Below, piece after piece: positions 35,130-43,793 of a stretch of DNA of 64,000 bases (within the stretch, counting starts at the first letter, position 1; each line of letters opens with the position of its first letter). Both the position numbers and the translations under genes were made by a program. Origin of the DNA: Chryseobacterium phosphatilyticum (lineage in GTDB: Bacteria > Bacteroidota > Bacteroidia > Flavobacteriales > Weeksellaceae); assembly GCF_002899825.2 (NCBI RefSeq), contig NZ_PPED02000002.1, forward strand, positions 813,631-877,630, written 5' to 3'. The notes beneath the pieces were generated by a model. It worked only from the letters and a program-made list of their open reading frames with translations. It did not search any database and was not told the DNA's origin.

Positions 35130-37328
35130 ATGAATTTTGTAGAATGCCATGAAGAGCCCATCCATATTCCCGGGTATATACAAAGTTTTGGTTATTTGAT
35201 TGGCATTGATGCGGAATCCCGTTCCATTACTTTTTTCAGCAGGAATATTTCGGATATTTTTAAAATCGATACTGTAGAAAAACTATTCGGCAGGGAGCTT
35301 ACGGACTTTCCGGAAAGTTTTCGGAGTATTATCGATTCGGATATTTATACTTCATTGGAAAGGTTTACCAGAAGAGAAAATGAAACCTATTTTGACAAAA
35401 TTTTTATTGATGGAGAAGAATATCATTTTTCCGTTTTTAAAAACGGATCTTATATTTTCCTTGAATTTGAAAAAGTCCTGGTAAATCCTGATAAACGGAT
35501 TTCCAATAAATATGACAATTTTTATATCATAGATAACCAGCAGGATCTTTGGAATCATTTGTTGGAGACACTTTCACGAGTGGTAAACTATGATCGGATG
35601 ATGGTTTATAAATTTATGATGGATGGTTCCGGGAAAGTGATTGCAGAAAGAAAGAAGGAGGATATGGAGAGTTTTTTAGGTCTTCATTATCCTGAGTCAG
35701 ACATCCCCAAGCAGGCGAGAGAGCTTTATCTTAAGAAAAGAAAAAGAATATTCAGTAACGTAGATGCAGAGGCAGTTCCATTGTTAAGTAAGACAAAGGA
35801 CCCAGTCAACCTTACTTTTTCTGGTTCCAGAGGGATGTCACCTGTTCATATGCAATATCTTAAAAATGCAGGGGTATCTTCCAGCTTCAGTGTTTCCATT
35901 ATCATTGATGATCATCTTTGGGGATTGGTTACCTGCCAGAATACCCTACCTAAGCATATTGATCTTGAAGACAGGGTACAGGCCGGGATTTTTACCACAT
36001 TGGCAGCCAATGCTTATTCTTCTTTTAAATCTAAAAGTGAACTTCATTATCGTCTGGAGCTGAATGAGAAATTATCTCAGATGAAAACGGAATTCTTAAA
36101 ACATAATAATTTATTCGATTCTCTGGTTGAAAATAAATCTGAAATTAAACAATTGCCGGAATCTGATGGTCTTGCGATTGTTTCGGATGAAAGTATTGTG
36201 ATGGAAGGTACAACACCAACCCCGGAAAGTATTTCTAAAATCGTACAATGGGCATTGGAAAATACCAGAGAGCGCATTTATATCAGCCGAAGTTTTCTTA
36301 AAGATTACGGTGAAGAATTAGGATTGTCCGAAAGTGTGGCAGGAATCATTATCTATTTTATTGAGCGTGAAAAACATGAAATGCTGATCTGGTTCAGAAA
36401 AGAATTTGATGAGCATATTAACTGGGCAGGTAATCCTGAAAAAAATATAAGCGTATTCTCTCAAAACGGAGAAAATAAACAAATGGTCTCGCCAAGAACT
36501 TCTTTCAGAATTTTTACTGAGAATATTAAAGGCCATTCCAAAAGGTGGAATTCCAGAAATATAAGCGCCGTACAGGCAATCCGGGACTTGATTCTTGAAA
36601 CTTCCCATAAAAACTATAATGCGATTAAAAGGCTTAATGATGAGCTTAAAAAAGTAAACGAGGAACTGGATAGTTTTTCTTATACGATTTCTCATGATCT
36701 GGGAACTCCTTTAACGGTGATGAAACTGAATGCTCAGATGTTGCTGAGTAATCTTACGGATGGTTCCGAAAAGAGTAAAACGAAGATCAATACCATCATT
36801 GAGGAAATCGATAATATGGCGGAAATGATGCAGGATGTATTGCAGCTAAGCCGTGCCAAGCATAGTGAAATAGAACTTGAAAAGCTAAAAACGGCTCATA
36901 CCATTCAAAAGATCTCTGAGAATGCAAAAATGACCTACGGAAGTCCGAAGAGCGAGATTATTATCAAAGAATGTCCGGATGTATTGGCGGATAAAACAAT
37001 GCTTCATCAGGTGTTTTTGAATATCATCAATAATGCAGTAAAATATTCTTCCCATAAAGAGCAACCTAAAGTGCAGATTGAAGGTACGGAAGATGGACAA
37101 ACCATTACTTACAGAATTTCAGACAACGGAATAGGAATTCCTGAAGAGGAAAAGCATAAAATGTTTAAAATTTTTAACAGAATGGATAATGCCAAGAAAT
37201 TTAAAGGCAACGGAGTGGGGTTGTCCATTGTTCATAGGATCATGAAAAGAATAGGAGGAAATGTGGATTATGAGAGTAATAATGAGGGAACTTCTTTCAT
37301 TTTAACGTTCAAAAAGCCTTACATTTGA
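35130..37328 (+). CDS. bphP: Bacteriophytochrome sensor histidine kinase
   Basis: 732-residue red/far-red light receptor kinase. The start at 35130 places Cys6 (VECHEEPIHIPGYIQSFG) where biliverdin attaches in bacteriophytochromes. PAS (about 1-110), GAF (about 130-300) and PHY (about 310-490) domains follow. The GAF has YPESDIPKQARELY and SRGMSPVHMQYLKNAG; the PHY-facing motif usually written ACHH reads TCQN (LWGLVTCQNTL). The kinase part has SHDLGTPL (His near 522), NIINNAVKYSS, DNGIGIPEEE and KGNGVGLSIVHR. No receiver is fused and no response-regulator gene is adjacent. The heme oxygenase gene follows after 20 bases and would supply the pigment. Confidence 0.92.
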   Translation: MNFVECHEEPIHIPGYIQSFGYLIGIDAESRSITFFSRNISDIFKIDTVEKLFGRELTDFPESFRSIIDSDIYTSLERFTRRENETYFDKIFIDGEEYHFSVFKNGSYIFLEFEKVLVNPDKRISNKYDNFYIIDNQQDLWNHLLETLSRVVNYDRMMVYKFMMDGSGKVIAERKKEDMESFLGLHYPESDIPKQARELYLKKRKRIFSNVDAEAVPLLSKTKDPVNLTFSGSRGMSPVHMQYLKNAGVSSSFSVSIIIDDHLWGLVTCQNTLPKHIDLEDRVQAGIFTTLAANAYSSFKSKSELHYRLELNEKLSQMKTEFLKHNNLFDSLVENKSEIKQLPESDGLAIVSDESIVMEGTTPTPESISKIVQWALENTRERIYISRSFLKDYGEELGLSESVAGIIIYFIEREKHEMLIWFRKEFDEHINWAGNPEKNISVFSQNGENKQMVSPRTSFRIFTENIKGHSKRWNSRNISAVQAIRDLILETSHKNYNAIKRLNDELKKVNEELDSFSYTISHDLGTPLTVMKLNAQMLLSNLTDGSEKSKTKINTIIEEIDNMAEMMQDVLQLSRAKHSEIELEKLKTAHTIQKISENAKMTYGSPKSEIIIKECPDVLADKTMLHQVFLNIINNAVKYSSHKEQPKVQIEGTEDGQTITYRISDNGIGIPEEEKHKMFKIFNRMDNAKKFKGNGVGLSIVHRIMKRIGGNVDYESNNEGTSFILTFKKPYI

Positions 37329-37348
37329 GAAACTTTTAAAACGTTATT

Positions 37349-37900
37349 ATGGTATCAGAATATCTTAAACAAAATACAGCAGACTATCACGATGCAGCGG
37401 AGAAGCTTTTTAATTCTGAAAAAATTTTTAATAAAACTTTCACGCTGGAAGACTATAAAAAAATCATCCATACCAACTATCTGATGCTTCTTCACAGCGA
37501 AGATAAAATATTCAACAGTCTTTCTGATAAATATGCTGAAAAACTTCAGCTGGATAACAGAAAGAAACTTCCTCTTATTGAAAAAGATCTTCAAAGTCTT
37601 TCTTTGGAAAACCAGACAGCTTCTCATTCCCTTGCGTTTGACAATGAACACGAGGCGTTGGGTGCAATGTATGTTATTGAGGGGTCTACGCTGGGAGGAA
37701 ATGTTATTGCCAAGCAGCTTTCAAAAACGGAAGGTTTTGAGGAGGTTACTTTTAACTTTTTCGGATGCTATCAAGAAAATACAGGACCGATGTGGAAGAA
37801 TTTTAAGGAGGTACTGGACACTGATGTTGCGGAAGAAAACTACCCGCAAGTGCTTTCAGGAGCGAAAAAACTCTATACATTTTTACTGAACGTCAACTAA
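37349..37900 (+). CDS. bphO: Biliverdin-producing heme oxygenase (BphO-like)
   Basis: 183-residue cytoplasmic heme oxygenase. His14 (TADYHDAAEKLF) is the proximal heme ligand. The distal helix is in GAMYVIEGSTLGGNVIAKQL, with the two conserved glycines. The length fits the bacterial BphO group. It opens heme to biliverdin, the chromophore of the upstream phytochrome, and co-transcription (20-base gap) is the classic arrangement. A role in iron release from heme is also possible, but the neighbour makes light sensing the main one. Confidence 0.9.
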   Translation: MVSEYLKQNTADYHDAAEKLFNSEKIFNKTFTLEDYKKIIHTNYLMLLHSEDKIFNSLSDKYAEKLQLDNRKKLPLIEKDLQSLSLENQTASHSLAFDNEHEALGAMYVIEGSTLGGNVIAKQLSKTEGFEEVTFNFFGCYQENTGPMWKNFKEVLDTDVAEENYPQVLSGAKKLYTFLLNVN

Positions 37901-37919
37901 TTTATTTTAATTCTAATTA

Positions 37920-37953
37920 AATTCCTGAAAAATTGCGCATATTTTCAGGAATT
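37920..37953 (+). terminator. Hairpin after the heme oxygenase gene
   Basis: AATTCCTGAAAA (37920-37931) pairs with TTTTCAGGAATT (37942-37953), a perfect 12-bp stem. The T tract after it is short, so termination strength is uncertain. Confidence 0.7.
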
Positions 37954-38017
37954 GTTAAATTTGGGGAGTTTCAAATTAAAACTTAACTCATAAAAAATAA
38001 TTTTAAAAAGTAACAAT

Positions 38018-38944
38018 ATGAAAGTAACTGTAGTAGGAGCAGGCGCTGTAGGAGCAAGCTGTGCAGAATACATCGCAATGAAGAACTTCTGTTCAGAAGT
38101 AGTTTTAGTAGATATTAAAGAAGGGTTTGCTGAAGGTAAAGCAATGGATTTGATGCAAACAGCATCTCTTAACGGATTCGATACAAAAATTACCGGAACA
38201 ACAGGAGATTACAGTAAAACTGCAGGTTCTCATGTAGCAGTAATTACTTCAGGGATTCCAAGAAAACCTGGAATGACAAGAGAAGAGTTGATTGGTATCA
38301 ACGCAGGTATTGTAAAAGACGTTACTCAAAACTTAGTAAAACACTCTCCGGAAGTAATCATCATCGTGGTTTCTAATCCAATGGATACAATGGCGTATCT
38401 TGTTCACAAAACTTCAGGTCTTCCTAAGCACAAAATCATCGGAATGGGTGGTGCATTAGACTCTGCAAGATTCAAATACAGATTGGCTGAAGCATTAGAA
38501 TCTCCAATTTCTGATGTTGACGGAATGGTAATCGCTGCTCACAGTGATACGGGAATGCTTCCATTATTAAGTAAAGCAACAAGAAACGGAGTTCCTGTAA
38601 CAGAGTTTTTAGATGATGAGCAACAAAAATATGTAATCGAAGAAACTAAAGTAGGTGGGGCAACACTTACTAAATTACTAGGGACTTCAGCATGGTATGC
38701 ACCGGGAGCAGCTGTTTCTGTAATGGTTCAGGCGATTGCATGTGATCAGAAAAAAATGATCCCTTGTTCTTTAATGCTTGAAGGAGAATATGGTCAAAAC
38801 GATATCTGCTTAGGTGTTCCAGCTATTATCGGAGCCAATGGAGTAGAAAAAATCGTAAACGTTACTTTAACTGCTGAAGAGCAATTGAAATTCTCTGAAG
38901 CTGCGAATGCAGTAAGAGAAGTGAACGGAGATTTGAAATTCTAA
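38018..38944 (+). CDS. mdh: Malate dehydrogenase
   Basis: 308-residue NAD-dependent malate dehydrogenase of the lactate-dehydrogenase-like group. Glycine-rich MKVTVVGAGAVGASCAEYIA binds NAD. SGIPRKPGMTREELIGIN holds the two substrate-binding Arg; VVSNPMDTMAYLV and AAHSDTGMLPLL contain the third Arg-linked region and the catalytic His. Its codon use looks biased towards that of highly expressed genes (compare dnaK). It links malate to oxaloacetate in the citric-acid cycle, near but not in the dicarboxylate/succinate dehydrogenase operon on the other strand. Confidence 0.96.
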   Translation: MKVTVVGAGAVGASCAEYIAMKNFCSEVVLVDIKEGFAEGKAMDLMQTASLNGFDTKITGTTGDYSKTAGSHVAVITSGIPRKPGMTREELIGINAGIVKDVTQNLVKHSPEVIIIVVSNPMDTMAYLVHKTSGLPKHKIIGMGGALDSARFKYRLAEALESPISDVDGMVIAAHSDTGMLPLLSKATRNGVPVTEFLDDEQQKYVIEETKVGGATLTKLLGTSAWYAPGAAVSVMVQAIACDQKKMIPCSLMLEGEYGQNDICLGVPAIIGANGVEKIVNVTLTAEEQLKFSEAANAVREVNGDLKF

Positions 38945-38961
38945 TTCATTAGACTTTATAT

Positions 38962-38996
38962 AAAAAGAACCGCGCCTGAAAGGCGCGGTTCTTTTT
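38962..38996. terminator. Strong terminator after mdh
   Basis: A 16-bp stem: AAAAAGAACCGCGCCT (38962-38977) with AGGCGCGGTTCTTTTT (38981-38996), loop GAA. It lies between converging genes and can serve both. Confidence 0.9.
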
Positions 38997-38997
38997 A

Positions 38998-39036
38998 TAT
39001 CAGCTCGTCGCGGCCTTTGGCCGCGACGAGCTGATA
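38998..39036. repeat. Perfect 18-bp GC-rich hairpin (REP-like)
   Basis: TATCAGCTCGTCGCGGCC (38998-39015), loop TTT, then the exact complement at 39019-39036. It stands directly after the mdh terminator and is very GC-rich for this genome. Confidence 0.8.
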
Positions 39037-39048
39037 AAAGACAATAAC

Positions 39049-39960
39049 TTATTGTATTCTACGAACAAAATCTTCAACTGCTTTCACAAACTCCTTGTTT
39101 TTCTCATAATATAGCAGATGTCCTCCATCAATGGAAACGACTTTCTGATCAGGAAACTGAAATGTTTTGTAATGTTGAGTACCTACTGCTTTGTCCTTTT
39201 TACCTGTGATTATAAGTACAGGAACATGAATATCTTTTGTTAAGGGAGCGTAATCAGTATAGTATTCAGGATATTCTTTAGGTTTGGAGATCACCGCCAT
39301 TCCAAAGTCGATAATCCTGGGATGCAGGGAATCAATTTTATCCGATTGCTTGATCGTTTCAATATCGTCTGTAAGAAACTTATACCCTATTCTTTTCTTT
39401 CTTAGTGCAGTACTTATTTTTGAAAGTTCTGCCGAAAGGCTGTCTTTGGGCACGATTTTGTTTTTTTGTTGCAAAAGGCTGTTTCCATATTCAATCTGTT
39501 CTTTTACTGATTCATTATTGAGAAAGTGGAGAGTGACATTCGAAAGAATAAGCCCTTTGGTATATTGTGGGTACTTTCTTGAATAAGTAACGGCGATAAT
39601 TCCCCCAAAAGAATGAGCTATTAAGAATACTTTATTCAATTTCAAATGTTGCCTCAGCTCTTCAATATCCTGAACCATTTTATCCAGATGATAATTTTCT
39701 GAAGTTCCTGATTCCCCGGATCCCCGCTGATCCATGTAAATCATTTTTAGCTTTTCTTCCAGGTTGCTTCCTCCCATTAGCTCAAATGAAGGATACCCCT
39801 GTCCGGGGCCTCCCGGAACGTAAATACAAGCTTCTCCTTTTCCGGATATTTTATATTTTATTTTGACATGATCAGAGGTTTCGAAAAATGTCCCGTTGTT
39901 TTGTGCTGAAACATTAATAAAGAAGAACGAGAAAGAGATCAGTAATAAGAGTGTTTTCAT
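39049..39960 (-). CDS. Secreted alpha/beta hydrolase (prolyl-iminopeptidase-like)
   Basis: 303 residues with signal peptide [20 protein letters not shown]. Alpha/beta-hydrolase fold of the S33-like type: [20 protein letters not shown] forms the oxyanion hole, DQRGSGESG follows, and the nucleophile elbow is AHSFGG. The acid is probably the Asp in [10 protein letters not shown] and the base the His in [11 protein letters not shown]. Cleavage of N-terminal proline is the usual S33 activity, but esterases share this pattern. It is divergent in position from the AraC gene cluster and seems unrelated to it. Confidence 0.82.
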   Translation of the reverse strand: MKTLLLLISFSFFFINVSAQNNGTFFETSDHVKIKYKISGKGEACIYVPGGPGQGYPSFELMGGSNLEEKLKMIYMDQRGSGESGTSENYHLDKMVQDIEELRQHLKLNKVFLIAHSFGGIIAVTYSRKYPQYTKGLILSNVTLHFLNNESVKEQIEYGNSLLQQKNKIVPKDSLSAELSKISTALRKKRIGYKFLTDDIETIKQSDKIDSLHPRIIDFGMAVISKPKEYPEYYTDYAPLTKDIHVPVLIITGKKDKAVGTQHYKTFQFPDQKVVSIDGGHLLYYEKNKEFVKAVEDFVRRIQ

Positions 39961-40013
39961 ACTATAATAACATTTGTAAAAGGATATTTATTACTTGAAA
40001 TGGGTGTCTTTAT

Positions 40014-40880
40014 TTACTTTTTATACAATTGCTGGTATTTCAAAGGGCTTTTGCCTGTAATATTTTTAAAACATTCATGAAAGCTGGTAAAGTTATTAAA
40101 GCCACAGGCAAAACAAATCTCTTTTACAGACATTTGATTTTCTATTAACTTTTGACAAGCGTCACCTATTCTTATCTCATTCACAAATTGAGTATAGGTT
40201 TTCCCGGTTTTAAATTTAAAAAATTTGCAAAATGAATTGGGGCTTAGGTTTGCAATTGCAGAGATTTCTTCTAAGGTAATTTTTTCAGTATATCTGGACA
40301 ATGTATAGTTATAGATTTCCTGAATCCGTCTTTTTTCATCCTCATTAAACTGATAATTAAAATGAGATGAAGCCAAAAAATTATATTCTGCAGAAGTGCT
40401 AATGTATGATAAAGCTTCCAGCAATTTAATGATTTTTACTGTCCCCGTAGTGTTGATCACCTCGGGAAGTAATTGAGTCAGTTTTTCCCTGGTTTTTCCT
40501 TTGATTTGAAGTCCCCGGGAGCTCAAAATAAGCATTTTTTTTAATTCCTGATTTTCAGGAAGCTTTAAAAAATCATTACCACAGAAGTTTTCATCAAAAT
40601 GAACGACAAATACTTCTACTTTATTCTTCCTTGAATTTTCAAAATATTTAGAATCAAATTGCCAGTAGTGGGGAAGGTTTTTTCCGATTAACACCACATC
40701 TCCTTCTTTGAAACGTTCAATTGTATTTCCTACATACTGCGTCCCGGAGCCTTTTCTGAAATAAATCAGCTCCAGCACTATATGATAATGCCATTTATTG
40801 TTCACATCAGGTACAGTATCCTTTCTGGCATTGAAAGAATGTAAAGTATGGGACGATATTTTAAGAAACTGAGGTTTCAA
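40014..40880 (-). CDS. AraC-family regulator, likely of the L-fucose/lactate operon
   Basis: 288-residue AraC/XylS protein. The N-terminal cupin (HYHIVLELIYFRKGSGTQYVG, then KEGDVVLIGKNLPHYW) is of the sugar-sensing type. The C-terminal DNA-binding domain has ITLEEISAIANLSPNSFCKF and MSVKEICFACGFNNFTSFHE, then FKNITGKSPLKYQQL. It is divergent from the lut/fuc operon, and the gap between them has three TGGATARAAT copies. By position it is the expected fucose-responsive regulator; the inducer is inferred. Confidence 0.9.
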   Translation of the reverse strand: MKPQFLKISSHTLHSFNARKDTVPDVNNKWHYHIVLELIYFRKGSGTQYVGNTIERFKEGDVVLIGKNLPHYWQFDSKYFENSRKNKVEVFVVHFDENFCGNDFLKLPENQELKKMLILSSRGLQIKGKTREKLTQLLPEVINTTGTVKIIKLLEALSYISTSAEYNFLASSHFNYQFNEDEKRRIQEIYNYTLSRYTEKITLEEISAIANLSPNSFCKFFKFKTGKTYTQFVNEIRIGDACQKLIENQMSVKEICFACGFNNFTSFHECFKNITGKSPLKYQQLYKK

Positions 40881-40924
40881 TACTTAGTTATTTCATCATT
40901 TAAAAGATAAAAATATAATTTTTT

Positions 40925-41002
40925 TGGATAGAATAACTTAATCATTGGATAAAATGATGGAATTTTATTTTCAAAAGAAAGTCTAATTTGGATGGATAGA
41001 AT
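40925..41002. promoter_or_regulatory. Three direct repeats TGGATARAAT (candidate AraC operator)
   Basis: Copies at 40925-40934 (TGGATAGAAT), 40946-40955 (TGGATAAAAT) and 40993-41002 (TGGATAGAAT), all in the same orientation. The first two starts are 21 bases apart (two helical turns), as in many AraC-type operators; the third is 47 bases further on. They occupy the divergent gap between the AraC gene and lutA. Confidence 0.6.
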
Positions 41003-41035
41003 GTAAAAAAAAAATTAAAACATTATCGAATTGAT

Positions 41036-41788
41036 ATGAAAGTTGGCTTATTTATACCATGTTATATTGATGTGTTATATCCGAAAGTAGGAATAGCTAC
41101 GTTCACTTTGTTAAAAAAAATGAACGTGGATGTTGTATATCCTTTGGGACAAACATGTTGCGGGCAACCGATGGCTAACGCCGGATATGAGCATCTCACT
41201 TGTGGTACCAATAAGAACTTTATTCAGCAATTCAGAAACTTTGATATAATAGTAGCTCCTTCAGGGAGTTGTGTTCTCCATATAAAACAACATTTGAAAG
41301 GAGAAAATGATATTGAAAAGAATCAGGCTTTACAAATTCAAAAAAATATATATGAACTGACAGAATTCCTTACAGATGTACTAAAAGTTGAAAACTTGAA
41401 GGCCTCTTTTCCTCATAAAGTAGGTTTTCATCAAAGCTGCCATGGTCAGAGAGGCTTGCATCTTTCCGGAATGTCTGAGTTAACAGCCTGTCACTTTTCA
41501 AAGCCGGAGCAATTATTAAGACTGGTTAAAGGAATTGAGCTTATTCCACTCGAGAAGAAAGATGAATGTTGTGGTTTTGGGGGAACTTTCTGTATTACGG
41601 AAGAAGCCGTTTCTTCAAAAATGGGAAAAGATCGTTTAGCAGATCATATAAAAAACGATGCAGAATTTATAACCGGTTGTGATATGTCTTGTCTTATGCA
41701 TTTGGATGGCATAGCGAATAGAGAAAAAAGCAGCGTGAAAGTGATTCACATTGCTGAAATTTTGAATCGTGAAAATCAGGATCAATGA
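41036..41788 (+). CDS. lutA: Lactate utilisation protein LutA-like (Fe-S oxidoreductase subunit)
   Basis: 250-residue cysteine-rich protein with two CCG-type domains: CCGQPMANAGY and later CCGFGGTFCITEE, with HQSCHGQRGL between. This is LutA (YkgE) of the LutABC complex, which oxidises L-lactate to pyruvate. The ATG overlaps nothing upstream; the stop overlaps the start of lutB by 4 bases (ATGA). It opens the long operon controlled from the AraC gap. Here L-lactate would come from L-fucose breakdown as well as from outside. Confidence 0.92.
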   Translation: MKVGLFIPCYIDVLYPKVGIATFTLLKKMNVDVVYPLGQTCCGQPMANAGYEHLTCGTNKNFIQQFRNFDIIVAPSGSCVLHIKQHLKGENDIEKNQALQIQKNIYELTEFLTDVLKVENLKASFPHKVGFHQSCHGQRGLHLSGMSELTACHFSKPEQLLRLVKGIELIPLEKKDECCGFGGTFCITEEAVSSKMGKDRLADHIKNDAEFITGCDMSCLMHLDGIANREKSSVKVIHIAEILNRENQDQ

Positions 41789-43161
41789 AAATGGAAAACC
41801 ATGCTTCTTTAGCAAAACAATTTAATAAGGATGAAAGTCGTGTAGACTGGCATAATAAAACATTATGGTTTGTCCGTGAGAAGAGAGACAAGCAGAGTCA
41901 TCAACTATCCGATTGGGAAAAGTTAAGAGAAACTGCGTCCAGGATAAAGCTCAATGTTCTCTCCAATCTGGATGGCTATTTAATAGAATTTGAGAGAAAT
42001 GCTTTAGCCAATGGTGTACAGATACATTGGGCTGAAGATGCTGAAGAGCATAATAAAATTGTATTGTCTATTCTTAATAATCATCAGGTGCAATGTATGG
42101 TCAAGAGCAAATCAATGCTTACCGAAGAATGTCATTTGAATGAATATCTGGAGAAGAATGGAATCGAAGTAACTGATACTGATCTAGGAGAAAGAATTGT
42201 TCAACTGGCTAAAGAACCCCCGAGCCATATTGTATTGCCTTGTATTCATAAAAAGAAAGAAGAGATAGGTGATATATTTCATGATCATCTCAATGCCCCC
42301 AAAGGACTTTCAGACCCTCAACAATTAACTGAAATAGCCCGTCAGGATCTAAGAAAGAAGTTTTTACAAAGTCGGGCAGCCTTAACGGGAGTCAATTTTG
42401 CGGTAGCGGAAACGGGTGAATTTGTAGTCTGTACCAATGAAGGAAATGCAGATATGGGTGCTCATCTGGCTAAGGTTCATATCGCTTGTATGGGATTGGA
42501 AAAGGTAATTCCCAAACGTGAACATTTAGGTGTTTTTCTTCGCTTACTTGCAAGAAGTGGAACCGGGCAGTCTATAACAACATATTCCAGTCATTTTAGA
42601 AAACCCAGATCAGGTCAGGAAATGCATGTTATCATTGTGGATAATGGAAGATCAGAGCATTTGGGTAAAGAAAAGTACAGAAATTCATTAAAATGTATCC
42701 GTTGTGGAGCCTGTTTCAATACTTGCCCAGTATACCGCCGTAGCGGAGGGCATAGCTATCATACAGCTATTGCAGGACCTATTGGATCAATCCTGAATCC
42801 AATACGGAATATGAACGATTATAAAGATCTGCCATTTGCTTCTACGCTCTGTGGTTCCTGTACAAATGTATGTCCGGTAAAAATTGATCTGCACAATCAG
42901 TTATATGAATTAAGACAAGAAATTATAGCTTCTGGATTGGCAAAACCTGTAAAAAGTTTTTCCATGAAAATGATGGCCAGAGCATTAAGCAATGCAAAAA
43001 GATACGAGATGCTAAAACGTACTGCAAAATTGGGATATCGTTACACTCCATTTTTACTTAAAAGTAAGATAAATCCCTGGTATAAACAGAGAGAAATGCC
43101 AGAAATAGCAGAGGAAAGTTTTAAAGAATGGTACCAGAAAAATAGAAAAGATGAAAAGTAG
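41785..43161 (+). CDS. lutB: Lactate utilisation protein LutB-like
   Basis: 458-residue LutB (YkgF). An N-terminal LUD domain (about 60-290, with AVAETGEFVVCTNEGNADMG) is followed by two [4Fe-4S] ferredoxin motifs, CIRCGACFNTCPVYRRSGGH and CGSCTNVCPVKIDLH, and a C-terminal DUF3390-like region. It is the electron-carrying subunit of the L-lactate oxidising complex. It overlaps lutA by 4 bases and lutC by 11 bases, so translation is coupled. Confidence 0.93.
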   Translation: MKMENHASLAKQFNKDESRVDWHNKTLWFVREKRDKQSHQLSDWEKLRETASRIKLNVLSNLDGYLIEFERNALANGVQIHWAEDAEEHNKIVLSILNNHQVQCMVKSKSMLTEECHLNEYLEKNGIEVTDTDLGERIVQLAKEPPSHIVLPCIHKKKEEIGDIFHDHLNAPKGLSDPQQLTEIARQDLRKKFLQSRAALTGVNFAVAETGEFVVCTNEGNADMGAHLAKVHIACMGLEKVIPKREHLGVFLRLLARSGTGQSITTYSSHFRKPRSGQEMHVIIVDNGRSEHLGKEKYRNSLKCIRCGACFNTCPVYRRSGGHSYHTAIAGPIGSILNPIRNMNDYKDLPFASTLCGSCTNVCPVKIDLHNQLYELRQEIIASGLAKPVKSFSMKMMARALSNAKRYEMLKRTAKLGYRYTPFLLKSKINPWYKQREMPEIAEESFKEWYQKNRKDEK

Positions 43162-43729
43162 AGAAGAGATTTTATCCCGAATTGCAAAAGCAAAACCAAA
43201 AGGAAACGAACTGCCGCTTGATTTATCCTTTATTTCTAATACTGAAAATCTTTTGGAAAGCTTCGTTTTAGCTGCTCAAAATAATGGTTCACAGGTAACA
43301 TTCATAAAAGATTTGACAGAAGTGCTTACATACATTCAAGAAAATATTGATCAGGATAAGAGAGTTATTTTTAATATCAAAAACTTGAAGAAAGAAACAG
43401 CAAATAAAGAAACTGATGATCCACATTGCTTGGAAGATGTTGAGGTCGCAGTAATAGAAGGAAATATAGGTGTTGCAGAAAATGCAGCAGTCTGGATTAC
43501 GGAGAGTCGGATGAGTTACAGAGTTTTACCTTTTATTATCCAGCATTTATTTGTGATTCTGCAAGCTAATCAAATTGTACCGTTATTACATGACGCTTAT
43601 AAAATCATACCCGTAGAAGAAGGTTTTTCCTGCTTTATTTCAGGGCCTTCCAAAACAGCTGATATTGAGCAGTCATTAGTGATTGGAGCTCATGGAGCAA
43701 GAAGCCATCACTTGTTTATATTACAATAA
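43151..43729 (+). CDS. lutC: Lactate utilisation protein LutC-like
   Basis: 192-residue LUD-domain protein (YkgG). It starts MKSREEILSRIAKAKPKGNE; the conserved parts are VAVIEGNIGVAENAAVWIT and the C-terminal FISGPSKTADIEQSLVIGAHG, a signature of LutC. It completes the LutABC complex. It is 64 bases before the fucose permease gene, with a small palindrome (AACATAA/TTATGTT, 43733-43752) in the gap that could set relative expression. Confidence 0.92.
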   Translation: MKSREEILSRIAKAKPKGNELPLDLSFISNTENLLESFVLAAQNNGSQVTFIKDLTEVLTYIQENIDQDKRVIFNIKNLKKETANKETDDPHCLEDVEVAVIEGNIGVAENAAVWITESRMSYRVLPFIIQHLFVILQANQIVPLLHDAYKIIPVEEGFSCFISGPSKTADIEQSLVIGAHGARSHHLFILQ

Positions 43730-43793
43730 CTTAACATAAAATAACTTATGTTGGAACATTCATGGTGAAAAATAATTAATCTATGATCAGACT

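Noticed and set aside
43733..43752. AACATAA/TTATGTT palindrome between lutC and fucP as a terminator
   Set aside because: AT-only weak stem without T tract; the operon continues through it.
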